Positions 9,227-17,916 of a stretch of DNA of 64,000 nt are shown here, piece by piece. The position numbers and the translations under genes are program-made. Positions within the stretch are counted from its first letter, which is position 1, and the number at the start of each line of letters is the position of its first letter. The DNA is taken from positions 1 through 64,000 of the forward strand of contig JBEKYC010000025.1 in the NCBI GenBank assembly GCA_049511415.1, written 5' to 3'. Under the pieces are notes generated by a model. The model was not told the origin of the DNA. It saw only the letters and a list, made by a program, of their open reading frames with translations, and ran no database searches. Origin of the DNA: Bog-159 sp049511415. Lineage in GTDB: Bacteria; Acidobacteriota; Terriglobia; Bryobacterales; Bryobacteraceae.

Positions 9227-9518
9227 ATTGATCTTGGTTCAGATAGCGGCAACGAAGGGCAAATTCGAGCCACACTCGGGTTTCTTCGGCCTCGCTCTCC
9301 GCATCGCTCAGCTTACTGACGAAGTGCGCTTTGTAGCGGCGCTTGCGCCAACCTTCTCCGATATTGGCACATAGCGACCGTGAACACCGGCGGATCTGAC
9401 CCACCATTGAATACCTCTCTTCAACTGGAAACTGCTTGATGAGTTCGAAGATCCGCATGGCAGCTTCGAATGCGGCTTGGTATACGTTCAGCTCGCGATA
9501 GCTTCGAATCGTGGCCAT
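9141..9518 (-). CDS. Four-helix-bundle protein, S23 / 23S rRNA intervening-sequence family
   Basis: 125 residues, the usual length. It starts MATIRSYRELNVYQAAFEAA and has the family signatures ELIKQFPVEERYSMVGQIRR and SLCANIGEGWRKRR, followed by the helix rich in Glu/Ala (SDAESEAEETRVWLEFAL). Members form a pentameric bundle related to the Avd accessory protein of diversity-generating retroelements. They are found inside 23S rRNA intervening sequences or as free-standing genes of unknown function. Here the gene is free-standing and no reverse transcriptase is near. Its start and stop almost touch the two repeat arrays. Confidence 0.93.
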   Translation of the reverse strand: MATIRSYRELNVYQAAFEAAMRIFELIKQFPVEERYSMVGQIRRCSRSLCANIGEGWRKRRYKAHFVSKLSDAESEAEETRVWLEFALRCRYLNQDQFEELDHVYDNIIGRLVRMLSKPDEWSIR

Positions 9519-9551
9519 CTCCGTGTCTCCGCGTCACCGTTTCTCCGCGTC
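9519..9551 (+). repeat. 8-bp tandem array, right arm of an inverted pair
   Basis: After one c at 9519, four consecutive units tccgtgtc, tccgcgtc, accgtttc and tccgcgtc: the reverse complement of the type of array at 9105-9137, with one degenerate copy. It ends 6 bases before the SDR stop codon region. Confidence 0.85.
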
Positions 9552-9556
9552 GCAAC

Positions 9557-10312
9557 CTACGCCGCGCACCAGCCGCCGTCGATCAACACGTCGGCGCCGG
9601 TCATGAAGCCGGCATCGGGCGAGCAGAGATAGACCGCCAGCCGGCCTACTTCTTCCACGCGGCCCCAGCGGCCCAGGGGGATCTTGGCTACGAACCGGGC
9701 ATTCAACTCCTGGTTCTCGATCAGAGGCGTATTCATCTCGGTGGCGAATGGGCCGGGACTTATTGAGTTCACCGTGATCCCGTCAGACGCAAGTTCCAGA
9801 GCCAGCGATCTCGTCAATCCCAGCAGAGCGCTCTTGCTCGCCGAATAAGCGGTGCGTCCGGGCAGCGACACGTGCGCCATGGTAGACGCCAGGTTGATCA
9901 CCCGTCCATAGCCTTGGCCTTTCATGTGGGGCACGAACGCGCGGCACATCAGGAAAGTGCTCGTCAGGCTTGTGTCCACCACGCGGCGCCACTCATCGAG
10001 TGTGAACTCCACGAGCGGTTTGCGGATGTTGATGCCGGCGTTGTTGATCAGAATGTGGGCCGGTCCAAAGGCTTCCGTGACTTCCTTTTCAAGACGCGCG
10101 ACCTGCTCCTCACTGGTCACATCCGCCACAAACACCTGAGCGCCGCTGCCTGTCTGCCACACTTCTTCGGCAGTTTTCTGGAGAGCGCCGCGGTCACGCG
10201 CCACCAGCGCGATCCGAGCGCCTTCGGCGGCCAGCGCCAATGCCATAGCCTTGCCTAAGCCTCGGCTCGCGCCGGTGATGAGGGCGACGCGGCCGGCCAG
10301 TGGGCCGCTCAC
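9557..10312 (-). CDS. Short-chain dehydrogenase/reductase (FabG / gluconate 5-dehydrogenase type)
   Basis: 251 residues, a classical SDR. The NAD(P) loop TGASRGLGKA lies at about 14-23, NNAG at about 90, the catalytic Ser in NLAST, and YSASK (Tyr-x-x-x-Lys) at about 155-160, followed by SPGPFATEM and the C-terminal GADVLIDGGW. It reduces or oxidises a small carbonyl/alcohol substrate; the exact one cannot be told. Its start overlaps the end of the PH-domain gene by 4 bases (10309-10312), so the two are co-translated. Confidence 0.9.
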   Translation of the reverse strand: MSGPLAGRVALITGASRGLGKAMALALAAEGARIALVARDRGALQKTAEEVWQTGSGAQVFVADVTSEEQVARLEKEVTEAFGPAHILINNAGINIRKPLVEFTLDEWRRVVDTSLTSTFLMCRAFVPHMKGQGYGRVINLASTMAHVSLPGRTAYSASKSALLGLTRSLALELASDGITVNSISPGPFATEMNTPLIENQELNARFVAKIPLGRWGRVEEVGRLAVYLCSPDAGFMTGADVLIDGGWCAA

Positions 10313-10767
10313 TTCAGCTGACCTCCGGGTGCGTTGTGCGACGCCGCCAGAATTTCGTCCGCCACCTGTTGCGGATTATCGACGTTGCGCAGCGTGAGAC
10401 GGCTGGCTTCACCGGCGGTTTCAATGGCCAGATTACCGACGCCGAACATGCGCTGCGTCACGGACTGATCCACGCGCGCGTCCTGCACTTTGGGCAACGA
10501 GATGTTCCTTGTGGATTTGCTTAACATGCCGACTTCATATCGCAGCCGGTCGCCCGCGATAGTGGCTTTGGTGAACTGCCGCTGGATGTGGCGGCGCACC
10601 GGCCAGATCAGCAGCAGCACCGGCAGTCCGAACGCCCAGGGCCTGTACCGGGCATCGTCCTGTGGCAGCATGCTGGCGAGCACCACCGCCGCCGCGATCA
10701 CGAGCAACACCACCGCATAGCCGAGCTTGATGAACTTCAGTGTCGGCCGGATGACTGTGTCTTCCAT
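10309..10767 (-). CDS. PH-domain (bPH2/DUF304-like) membrane protein
   Basis: 152 residues. Two hydrophobic segments at about 14-35 and 45-57 form a membrane hairpin. A bacterial pleckstrin-homology-like domain follows (RLRYEVGMLSKSTRNISL, then VDQSVTQRMFGVGNLAIETA), which is the typical YdbS/DUF304 arrangement. Function in this family is poorly known; it may bind lipids or act in membrane stress. Coupled to the SDR downstream. Start ATG at 10765-10767. Confidence 0.82.
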   Translation of the reverse strand: MEDTVIRPTLKFIKLGYAVVLLVIAAAVVLASMLPQDDARYRPWAFGLPVLLLIWPVRRHIQRQFTKATIAGDRLRYEVGMLSKSTRNISLPKVQDARVDQSVTQRMFGVGNLAIETAGEASRLTLRNVDNPQQVADEILAASHNAPGGQLK

Positions 10768-10829
10768 AAGGTTGCCTCCGAACGCGCTATTGTAGCGTAC
10801 CCGATTTGGCCGGGGCGGCGGGCGCGAAC

Positions 10830-11633
10830 CTATTTTTCTTTTTTCAGGATTTTCAGGTTGGGCGGAAGCGTAAACATGCTGTCCGGCAGATCTTTGTGGA
10901 TTTCGACGGTCTCCGAGTACATTTCGAAGATCTTCTCGCCGTTACGCTCGCGGCGGATGGCAAACGGCCACATGACGCCGCCACCCACGTCGCGATACTT
11001 ATCGAAGATGCTGGCTTCTTCGAGCTTGCTGTTGTCAATCGGGTCTTTGCGGCTGTAAACCTGACGCACCGGAAGCTTGGTCCCCCGATCGAAGTACACG
11101 GTCTCGGTATGGTTGTCGGCATCGGTAATGTCCACAATCGCCACCGGCCGATTATCGAAGAAATCGGATTCGCGCCACTCGAAAATCAACCCCGGTTCGC
11201 CCAGCCGCTCACGCAGGATATAAAAAATGTTGTAGAGCGTAGCCAACCGGAACTGTTTGGCCGTCGCGTCGGGCAGAGGACGCGCGCCGCGAAAGGTAAT
11301 CTCATAGCAGTCTCCGCCACCATAGAGGAGCACGTCGTCCTGTTTCTTGCCGCGCGCATCGCGCACGCGCACACCCAGAAAATCCGGATCGGGCTTCTCG
11401 GGCCGCGGCAGGTATTCCGTATAGAGGGTTGAGACCCCCAACCCGGACAATTTCTCATGATAGAAGCCGTAAATGCGGCCTGCCTCCACGCGGGTTTGCA
11501 TGGCCAGGAAAGCCGGCCCTCCCAGGGCCGCCAGAGCTTCGTCAATGACGTGCTTGCCCTTTTGCTGGTTGGTTTCCGCGGGCGCAGCCAAACCGGCAAC
11601 CGCCGTGATCAGCAAGACACAAGTCGTTCTCAT
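10830..11633 (-). CDS. Exported LolA-like (outer-membrane lipoprotein-sorting-like) protein
   Basis: 267 residues with a signal peptide (MRTTCVLLITAVAGLAAPAE) and a beta-rich body containing ALGGPAFLAMQTRVEAGRIY and VYFDRGTKLPVRQVYSRKDP. This is the pattern of LolA/LolB-fold proteins of unknown ligand. The start overlaps the stop of the preceding M16 gene by 4 bases (11630-11633), placing it last in a three-gene operon. The C-terminal domain of that M16 protein has the same type of sequence, so this gene looks like a stand-alone copy of the domain. Confidence 0.7.
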   Translation of the reverse strand: MRTTCVLLITAVAGLAAPAETNQQKGKHVIDEALAALGGPAFLAMQTRVEAGRIYGFYHEKLSGLGVSTLYTEYLPRPEKPDPDFLGVRVRDARGKKQDDVLLYGGGDCYEITFRGARPLPDATAKQFRLATLYNIFYILRERLGEPGLIFEWRESDFFDNRPVAIVDITDADNHTETVYFDRGTKLPVRQVYSRKDPIDNSKLEEASIFDKYRDVGGGVMWPFAIRRERNGEKIFEMYSETVEIHKDLPDSMFTLPPNLKILKKEK

Positions 11634-13753
11634 TTCTTTTTGCCCAGATCCTCCGCCTTCAGACCGCTATTGAGCTTGACGGACTGCACCACGACATCGG
11701 CGTACTTGTGCCCATCCTGCATCAAGGTCATGCGATTCGGCATCTTGATACCGTTCACTTCGTCGAAGCTCTCATAAACCTCGTCGATGGTCGAAGGGGG
11801 GCCGCTCATGACGACCGAAGGATATTCAATTTTCGCGGGCAGGCCCGTTTTGCCGTCGATGAAGAGGCGCACGGTACTGCCTTTTCCGTCGGAGATCTCG
11901 AGGGTATCCACGCCCGCCATGCTCACGGTACGGCCCGGCATGCGGTCGCTGAGCAGCATCGAAAAGTACAGACGCAATAGTTTATCCTGTATCGGCTTCA
12001 ATTGAGACGGCGGCAGCGTCGTTTCACCCTGCGGACTGGCCATCCATCCGCTCGTGCCATTCCCGTAAGTGGTCACGGCGCCGAAAGGTAGTTCCGTATC
12101 CTCGCGAAAGTAAGAGGGAGCGATCCATTGATCTTTGCGCTTCATGGTCATGCCGCCGGACGCCGGCACGACGTGCAATTCGGCTACCTCCAGCATGTCT
12201 TTGACACCCGCCAGCTTCGCAGCGCCGCCCACGGCCGCCTGCACTCGCTCCAAAAGCTGTTTGGCGTTACCAGGGCTTGTGGGAGCGGGCTTGTCGCCGG
12301 GCTTGGCATCGGGTCCGGGAACGGTAATATCGATGGACGAAACCGGCAGCCCCAACGTTTCGAGAGACTTCTGAAACTCATCGGTGCGGCCCACCGCCAC
12401 GATGGTGAGATCCTCCGGATGCACCCGCGCGCGCGCCGCGCGCAGCACATCGGCCGCCGTTACGGCTTCGAGACCCTTCTGATAACGATCGATGAAGTCC
12501 TTCGGATAGCCAAAATACTCGTAGTTCAATAAACGTGCCAGGGTCTTCGCCTTGGTATCAAAGGCGAACACCAAGCTGTTCAATGCCGATTGCCGGGCCG
12601 TTTCCAGTTCGTCCGAGGTGACTTCGGCTGACCGTATACGGGCAACCTCCTCCTGAACCGCGCGCAGCGTATCCGCGGTTGAGGCCGACTTGGTGCTCCC
12701 GGCGATCTCGAACAGGCCGGGATGATCGTAGTTGGCGCCCCAATCCGCCGAGATTTCGTATGCCAATCCCAACTGCGAGCGAACTCGCTGCATCAACCGG
12801 CTTTGAAAACCCCCGCCTAGGATATCGCCCATTACTTCGAGCGACGGAAAATCCCGATCCTTCAACTCGCCGCCTAAGTGCCCCTCAATAAAGAACGTCT
12901 GGGTCACATCTTCTTTCCGGGCAACAAAAATTCCTGGCGTGGCCTTTGGGTTTACGGGCGGAAATGGCGGCACCTTGGGCTGCTCGTATTGCCAGCTTCC
13001 CAGTAACTTCGTGAGCCGCGCCTCCATTTCGGGAATAGAAAAGTCTCCCCACACGGCCATTAGTATGTTAGCCGGAAAAAAGTAGCGCTTATAGAAGGCC
13101 ACCACGTCGGCACGCTTGATATTGTCGAGCGTGGCGTACTGCATTTCCCATCCGTAAGGAGTGTCTTTGCCGTAGATAATATCGGCAAATTCGCGTGACG
13201 CGACGCCGTGGGCATCATCGTTGCGCCGCGCAATGCCGCTGCGCAGCTCGTTCAAAGCCAGGTCGATCTTGTCCTGACGAAACTCCGGCTGGGTGAGCAC
13301 ATCCTTGAAGATTCCCAGGACCAGATCGGTATCCTCCCGCATTGCCGTGAAGGACACCGAACCGCTGGTTTCGCCAATGTCGCTTTCCACCGAGGCAGCG
13401 ACATTTTCCAGTTCTTCGTCGAGTTGATCGCCGGTCTTGGACTTGGTACCGCCCGAACGCATGACGGTTCCGACGACTCCGGCGAGACCCACTTTGTCGG
13501 CCGGCTCGAACAGGTTGCCGGTGCGCACCCTGGCGGCGCCGCTGATAATCGGCAGCTCATGATCTTCCAATAAGTAAATTTTGATGCCGTTTGGCAGTGT
13601 GTAAGTGGTTATGTTGGGTGTGGCGACGCGCTTGAGCGGCGGAAACCGCAGGTCGCGATACGCGGCGGGGGTATTGGGAATGTGCGCCGGTTCGACGTCC
13701 TGGCCCAGCACCGTGCAGGCGGCGAGGCCCGCCATTACGATCAGTTTCTTCAT
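11630..13753 (-). CDS. M16-family protein, non-catalytic member, with C-terminal LolA-like domain
   Basis: 707 residues from the ATG at 13751-13753, which overlaps the upstream stop (ATGA) and begins a signal peptide MKKLIVMAGLAACTVLGQ. An in-frame extension upstream was rejected. Residues about 45-480 are two M16 halves. The zinc-binding HxxEH is missing: at the equivalent place (about 88-97) the sequence is GLAGVVGTVM. This makes it the structural partner of the active subunit encoded just upstream. From about 500 on there is an added LolA-like region (LFIDGKTGLPAKIEYPSVVM), an uncommon fusion that resembles the next gene. Confidence 0.85.
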   Translation of the reverse strand: MKKLIVMAGLAACTVLGQDVEPAHIPNTPAAYRDLRFPPLKRVATPNITTYTLPNGIKIYLLEDHELPIISGAARVRTGNLFEPADKVGLAGVVGTVMRSGGTKSKTGDQLDEELENVAASVESDIGETSGSVSFTAMREDTDLVLGIFKDVLTQPEFRQDKIDLALNELRSGIARRNDDAHGVASREFADIIYGKDTPYGWEMQYATLDNIKRADVVAFYKRYFFPANILMAVWGDFSIPEMEARLTKLLGSWQYEQPKVPPFPPVNPKATPGIFVARKEDVTQTFFIEGHLGGELKDRDFPSLEVMGDILGGGFQSRLMQRVRSQLGLAYEISADWGANYDHPGLFEIAGSTKSASTADTLRAVQEEVARIRSAEVTSDELETARQSALNSLVFAFDTKAKTLARLLNYEYFGYPKDFIDRYQKGLEAVTAADVLRAARARVHPEDLTIVAVGRTDEFQKSLETLGLPVSSIDITVPGPDAKPGDKPAPTSPGNAKQLLERVQAAVGGAAKLAGVKDMLEVAELHVVPASGGMTMKRKDQWIAPSYFREDTELPFGAVTTYGNGTSGWMASPQGETTLPPSQLKPIQDKLLRLYFSMLLSDRMPGRTVSMAGVDTLEISDGKGSTVRLFIDGKTGLPAKIEYPSVVMSGPPSTIDEVYESFDEVNGIKMPNRMTLMQDGHKYADVVVQSVKLNSGLKAEDLGKKK

Positions 13754-15246
13754 TTTCCACCTCGCGCTTGCGGCGGAGGCACCAGGTAAGCCACGGTACG
13801 CTTCTGCGGCACGAAGCATTCCTGCGCCACCCGTTGCACCTCGTCGGCAGTCACATGGTCCAGGTCGTCCAAGGAGGTAAATAATTTCCTCCAATCGCCA
13901 TAAATGGCATGGTACTCCGTCAGCAAGGATGCCAAACCCGGATTGCTATCCAATCGGCGGATCAAACCGGAACGCGTTTTCGTTTTCACGCGGGCGAGAG
14001 TCGCGGCATCCACCTTTCCGGACTTGAATTTTTCCAACAAATCAAATAGGCCCTTTTCCGTCTCCGCGGTAGTGTGCCCTTGCGCGGGCGCCACGAAAAA
14101 CATGAACAAGTTGGGATACTTGCCGCCGGGAAAGGTATCGTCCGCATCCGCTTCCAAAGCGATCTGCCGGTCCCTTACCAGTTCCTTGTAGAGCAATCCG
14201 GTGCGACCGCTCGAAAGCACGTGACTGATGACATCAAACACCGGATCTTCTTTGCTATATTCGTCCGGACGCTTATAACCCACGATCAGCAGCGGCTGGC
14301 TGGGTGATTCCACTTCCACCTGCTTGGGACCTTCCTGCGGAGGTTCCTTGGTATGCAGCAAGGGCGGCAGCGGACCGGTCTGCATGGGACCAAAGTATCT
14401 CTCCGCCAACTGGCGGGCTTCAGCCGGATTCACGTCGCCCACGATTGCCATGGTGATGTTGGCTGGAACGTAATATTCCTGAAAAAAGCGCCGGGCGTCG
14501 GCGCGCCGCAGATGCGCTACGTCGCTGGGCCAGCCTGTTCCCATGACCCGATACGGAAAGGCCGCGAAGGCGGTGGCCAGAAATGCCTGTAACAGCTTGC
14601 CCTGCGGCTCGGACTCCACGCGCATCCGGTATTCTTCCATCACCACGTCGCGTTCCTTATAAAATTCGCGGAAGACCGGCTGAATAAAGCGCTGCGATTC
14701 CAGCAGGAACCACAACTCCAGGCGATTGGAGGGCAGGCTATAAAAATATTCGGTGGAGTCCCAGGCGGTTTGGGCGTTCAGGCCTTCCCCGCCGTTCTGT
14801 TCGATGATGCGGGGATACAGATTCTGCTCAACCAGGGAGTTGGCCTTCTCCTCCGCCCCCTTCAGTTCCTGCTCGAGCGCCGCGACCTTCTTGGAATCGG
14901 CCAGGACGCCTTTGTTCCGCTCCGCGTCCAAGCGGTCGTAGACGGCCTCCACCGCTTCGATGGCTTTCTTTTCCTCCGGCCAGTTTTTGCTGCCGATCGT
15001 CTGGGTGCCCTTGAACGCCATGTGTTCAAACATATGCGCGATGCCGGTGGCGCCCGACGGATCGTCCACCGAGCCGGCGTTCACATAGGTGTGGAAAGAG
15101 ACTACCGGCGCTTCGTGCCGCTCCACGACGATGAAATGCAGCCCGTTGGGCAGCGTGAACTCGGTGACGGTCTTCTCAAATTCCTGAAGATTCTGGGCTG
15201 CCAGGAGCAGCGGCAGCAGGAGCAAGCCAAAGCGATGTGCCCTCAT
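13750..15246 (-). CDS. M16-family zinc metallopeptidase, catalytic member
   Basis: 498 residues with a signal peptide (MRAHRFGLLLLPLLLAAQ). The inverse zincin motif HMFEH (about 71-75) sits in the usual context GIAHMFEHMAFKGT. A charged insert of about 50 residues (coiled-coil-like, EQELKGAEEKANSLVEQN) separates this from NAQTAWDSTEYFYSLP. The two-domain pattern fits periplasmic PqqL/YmxG-like peptidases. It is paired with a non-catalytic M16 subunit, so a periplasmic heterodimer that degrades peptides is likely. First gene of the operon ending at 10830. Confidence 0.92.
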   Translation of the reverse strand: MRAHRFGLLLLPLLLAAQNLQEFEKTVTEFTLPNGLHFIVVERHEAPVVSFHTYVNAGSVDDPSGATGIAHMFEHMAFKGTQTIGSKNWPEEKKAIEAVEAVYDRLDAERNKGVLADSKKVAALEQELKGAEEKANSLVEQNLYPRIIEQNGGEGLNAQTAWDSTEYFYSLPSNRLELWFLLESQRFIQPVFREFYKERDVVMEEYRMRVESEPQGKLLQAFLATAFAAFPYRVMGTGWPSDVAHLRRADARRFFQEYYVPANITMAIVGDVNPAEARQLAERYFGPMQTGPLPPLLHTKEPPQEGPKQVEVESPSQPLLIVGYKRPDEYSKEDPVFDVISHVLSSGRTGLLYKELVRDRQIALEADADDTFPGGKYPNLFMFFVAPAQGHTTAETEKGLFDLLEKFKSGKVDAATLARVKTKTRSGLIRRLDSNPGLASLLTEYHAIYGDWRKLFTSLDDLDHVTADEVQRVAQECFVPQKRTVAYLVPPPQARGGK

Positions 15247-15322
15247 AATCTACTATCGAAATTAGCAGAGGCCCACCCGGTCACGCTACCCGGCCGGTTG
15301 CAGTACCCGCGATAAAGGGGCG

Positions 15323-17407
15323 CTAAGCACCTTGGGCGCCGCGGCGCGCGATCCCCAGTTTCTGCATGCGCGATTGCAGGGTAGTGCGTTTCAGCCCCAG
15401 ACGAGAGGCCGCGCCGGCCGGACCGCCGACCACCCACTTGCACTCGTCGAGCGCGCGCAAAATATGCTCCCGCTCGGCTTCTTCGAGCGTGGTAAGAGCG
15501 GCGGGGGCAGGCGCCGGGATCTCGGCGCTATTGCGCAACTCCGCCAGCGGCACATGCAATGCGCCGCCGCGCGTCAGAATCACCGCGCGTTCGATGAAAT
15601 TCTCCAGTTCCCGCACGTTGCCGGGCCAGTTCCCGTTTACCAGCGCCTCCATGGCCTCGGCTGGAATGGTCTCGATGGGCCGGTTCATGCGCCGGGCGTA
15701 TTTTTGCGTGAAGTATCGCACCAGCACGGGAATATCGTCGCGGCGGTCGCGCAACGGCGGCAGCACGATCGGAAAGACATTGAGGCGGTAGAATAGGTCC
15801 TCGCGGAATTCCCGATCGGCGATCATCTGGCCCAAGTCGCGATTGGTGGCGGTCACCAGGCGGATATCCACTTTCAACGTGCGCGTGCTGCCCAAGCGTT
15901 CGAACTCGCGCTCCTGCAATACCCGCAGCAGCTTCGGCTGCAGCTCCAATGGGATATCGCCGATCTCGTCCAGAAACAGCGTGCCCTGATGCGCCAACTC
16001 GAAGCGCCCGATCTTCTGGCTAATGGCTCCCGTGAAGGCGCCCCTCTCGTGGCCAAACAACTCGCTCTCCAGCAGCCCCGTGGGAATCGCGGCACAATTC
16101 ACCTTGACGAAGGTGCGCTCCCGGCGGGCGCTCAGATTGTGGATGGCGCGCGCGATCAGCTCTTTTCCGGTGCCGCTCTCACCCTGGATCAGCACCGTGG
16201 AATCGGTGGGAGCCACGGTTTCCACATCGCGCAGCACGCGTTTCAGGGAGTGGCTGTCGCCCACGATTTCTTCGAAATCGTATCCGGTCCGGATCTCGTC
16301 TTCCAGATACAACTTCTCTTCCGCCAGTTTATCCTTGAGCTCCGCGATCTGTCGAAAGGCGAGGGCGTTGTCGACCGCGATTGCCAGTTCGTTACCGATC
16401 TGCGTGAGCAGCTCTACGTCTTTTTCGGCAAAACCCGCATCGCGCGTGCTGGCTACATTGAGCGTGCCGAGCACGCGATCGCCGCGCAGCAACGGGATGC
16501 ACACCGCCGACTGCAAACCTGCATCCAGCAGTCGCTTGATGACCGCGGATGGAAACCGCTCCGCATCGGCGCGATTCCACAGCAGCGGCTGACGGGTTCG
16601 CATGGCGCCAGCGGCGGGCGAATCCTCCGGCGAGGCCGAGTGGGCCTCGTGAATCTGAGGATTGCCGCCGGGGAAATCGAGCGCTTCCAACCGAAGCTGT
16701 CCGTGGACTGCATCGACCAGCACCAGGCTGGCGTACTCATGCCGGATCAGCCCGCGCAGCAGTTCCGAAACCGTCCGGAACAGCTCGCGCAGATCCAGGT
16801 TGGCGACCATGGCATTGGTAACGTCGAGAACCACCCGCAACCGGTCGCGCTCGCGCGCCAGTTCCCGCTGATAACACTGCACGGCTTCGTAGTTGAGCAC
16901 ATTCTCGACTGCGACGGCCACCTGACGGGCGATTTGGGCCAGGAAATCGACGTCCACGGAATGGTAGGCGCAGGGATCCGAGCTGCCCAAGCCCATGGCG
17001 CCCAGCCGGCGCTGGGCCGTGGTCAGCGGCAGAATACAGGAGGAACGCACGCCATTATCCCGCAGCAATTGCATCAATTTGAGATAACGGGTTTCGCTAT
17101 CGACATCGTCGATGACCAAAGGTTGCTGGGTTTGCCAGACCAGGCCCGAGGGCGTGTCGTCGATCGCCATCTCCACATAAACGGATTCGGCGGGCCGGCT
17201 GGAGGCGAGCACACGAAGGTGCATGGTATTGCGCTCCGGGACGTGCAGCACCAGATTGAGATAATCGAAGCGGGCCACACCGCGCAGCCGTTGCGCCAGA
17301 TCTTCAAAAAGCGCATCCAGGTCGCGATTCAGGGCAATCGATTCGGAAACAGCCAACAGGGCGCGATACTGATCGACGGCGGTGTCAGTATCGGGGATGG
17401 GGGCCAA
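15323..17407 (-). CDS. GAF-domain sigma-54-dependent transcriptional activator (FhlA type)
   Basis: 694 residues. Two GAF domains occupy about 1-170 and 190-355, then a short coiled coil (ELKDKLAEEKLYLEDEI), the AAA+ sigma-54 interaction domain from about 375 (Walker A GESGTGKE, intact GAFTGA, LFLDEIGDIP) and a Fis-type HTH at the C-terminus (ASRLGLKRTTLQSRMQKLG). The GAF ligand is unknown. It lies 2 bases downstream of the PilZ gene, on the same strand, so regulator and c-di-GMP-binding protein are probably co-expressed. The target genes cannot be read from the sequence. Confidence 0.93.
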   Translation of the reverse strand: MAPIPDTDTAVDQYRALLAVSESIALNRDLDALFEDLAQRLRGVARFDYLNLVLHVPERNTMHLRVLASSRPAESVYVEMAIDDTPSGLVWQTQQPLVIDDVDSETRYLKLMQLLRDNGVRSSCILPLTTAQRRLGAMGLGSSDPCAYHSVDVDFLAQIARQVAVAVENVLNYEAVQCYQRELARERDRLRVVLDVTNAMVANLDLRELFRTVSELLRGLIRHEYASLVLVDAVHGQLRLEALDFPGGNPQIHEAHSASPEDSPAAGAMRTRQPLLWNRADAERFPSAVIKRLLDAGLQSAVCIPLLRGDRVLGTLNVASTRDAGFAEKDVELLTQIGNELAIAVDNALAFRQIAELKDKLAEEKLYLEDEIRTGYDFEEIVGDSHSLKRVLRDVETVAPTDSTVLIQGESGTGKELIARAIHNLSARRERTFVKVNCAAIPTGLLESELFGHERGAFTGAISQKIGRFELAHQGTLFLDEIGDIPLELQPKLLRVLQEREFERLGSTRTLKVDIRLVTATNRDLGQMIADREFREDLFYRLNVFPIVLPPLRDRRDDIPVLVRYFTQKYARRMNRPIETIPAEAMEALVNGNWPGNVRELENFIERAVILTRGGALHVPLAELRNSAEIPAPAPAALTTLEEAEREHILRALDECKWVVGGPAGAASRLGLKRTTLQSRMQKLGIARRGAQGA

Positions 17408-17409
17408 AT

Positions 17410-17808
17410 CTAATAATACGGTACCGGAGCGCGGGTTGGCTTGTCATTGGCGGCCGACGGCAGTTCCCGGGAACGGCGCGTGCGGAATTCGTGCTGTTCG
17501 ATCTGCACGGCCGCGCGGTCTTCCTCCGCGCGCACGATCCGGCCCACTGCGACGAACTTCAGCGGACAGCCGCCCTCGAGCAACGCCGGCCAGTTCACCG
17601 ACACCTCCACACGCTTGCCAGGCCTCAGCCGGCGCTCGGTTCCGAACAGTAAACCCTTGCTGCTGATATCGATGGTTTTACCAGCGCCGCTCTCGGGCAC
17701 CGATGTCCGGTGATCGAGCACTCTATAAGACAAATCCTGTTCAATTGGAAATCGTTTCGAAGCGCGCCGTTCAACCGAAGGGTCCAGCCGGGCATCGTTG
17801 TTGGTCAT
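17410..17808 (-). CDS. PilZ-domain c-di-GMP-binding protein
   Basis: 132 residues. It carries the PilZ ligand motifs: RRASKR (about 14-19, the RxxxR arm) and DISSKG (about 47-52, the D/NxSxxG motif), within a beta-barrel of about 95 residues, then a disordered arginine/proline tail. Expected role: binding cyclic di-GMP to modulate a partner. It sits immediately in front of the sigma-54 activator gene and is divergent from the GH2 gene, with 108 bases between them. Confidence 0.85.
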   Translation of the reverse strand: MTNNDARLDPSVERRASKRFPIEQDLSYRVLDHRTSVPESGAGKTIDISSKGLLFGTERRLRPGKRVEVSVNWPALLEGGCPLKFVAVGRIVRAEEDRAAVQIEQHEFRTRRSRELPSAANDKPTRAPVPYY

Positions 17809-17916
17809 GTCCTCATGATGCGGTCGGCGTTATTGCATGGCAATGGTATTCAGGTATCAAATCTCGGCAGTGTACTTAGTACGAATTCTCCACCCGCGGC
17901 TACAATAAGCTTTCCT

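Larger units (their letters stand above)
9105..9551 (-). mobile_element. Candidate S23 (four-helix-bundle) cassette bounded by inverted 8-bp arrays
   Basis: A 447-base unit consisting of one four-helix-bundle gene flanked on both sides, within 1-4 bases, by four copies of an 8-base unit in opposite orientation. The unit interrupts the spacing between the SDR gene and the lipoprotein gene and reaches into the reading frame of the latter. Such array-flanked S23 genes recur in GC-rich environmental genomes. That they move as a unit is an inference. No transposase and no clear target-site duplication were seen. Confidence 0.5.

Noticed and set aside
9141..9518. S23 gene as accessory (Avd) gene of a diversity-generating retroelement
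   Set aside because: No reverse transcriptase, template repeat or variable repeat was found nearby.
17874..17884. gtacttagtac inverted repeat in front of the GH2 gene, considered as an operator
   Set aside because: Only 4-bp arms around a 3-base centre; no second copy seen in the window.
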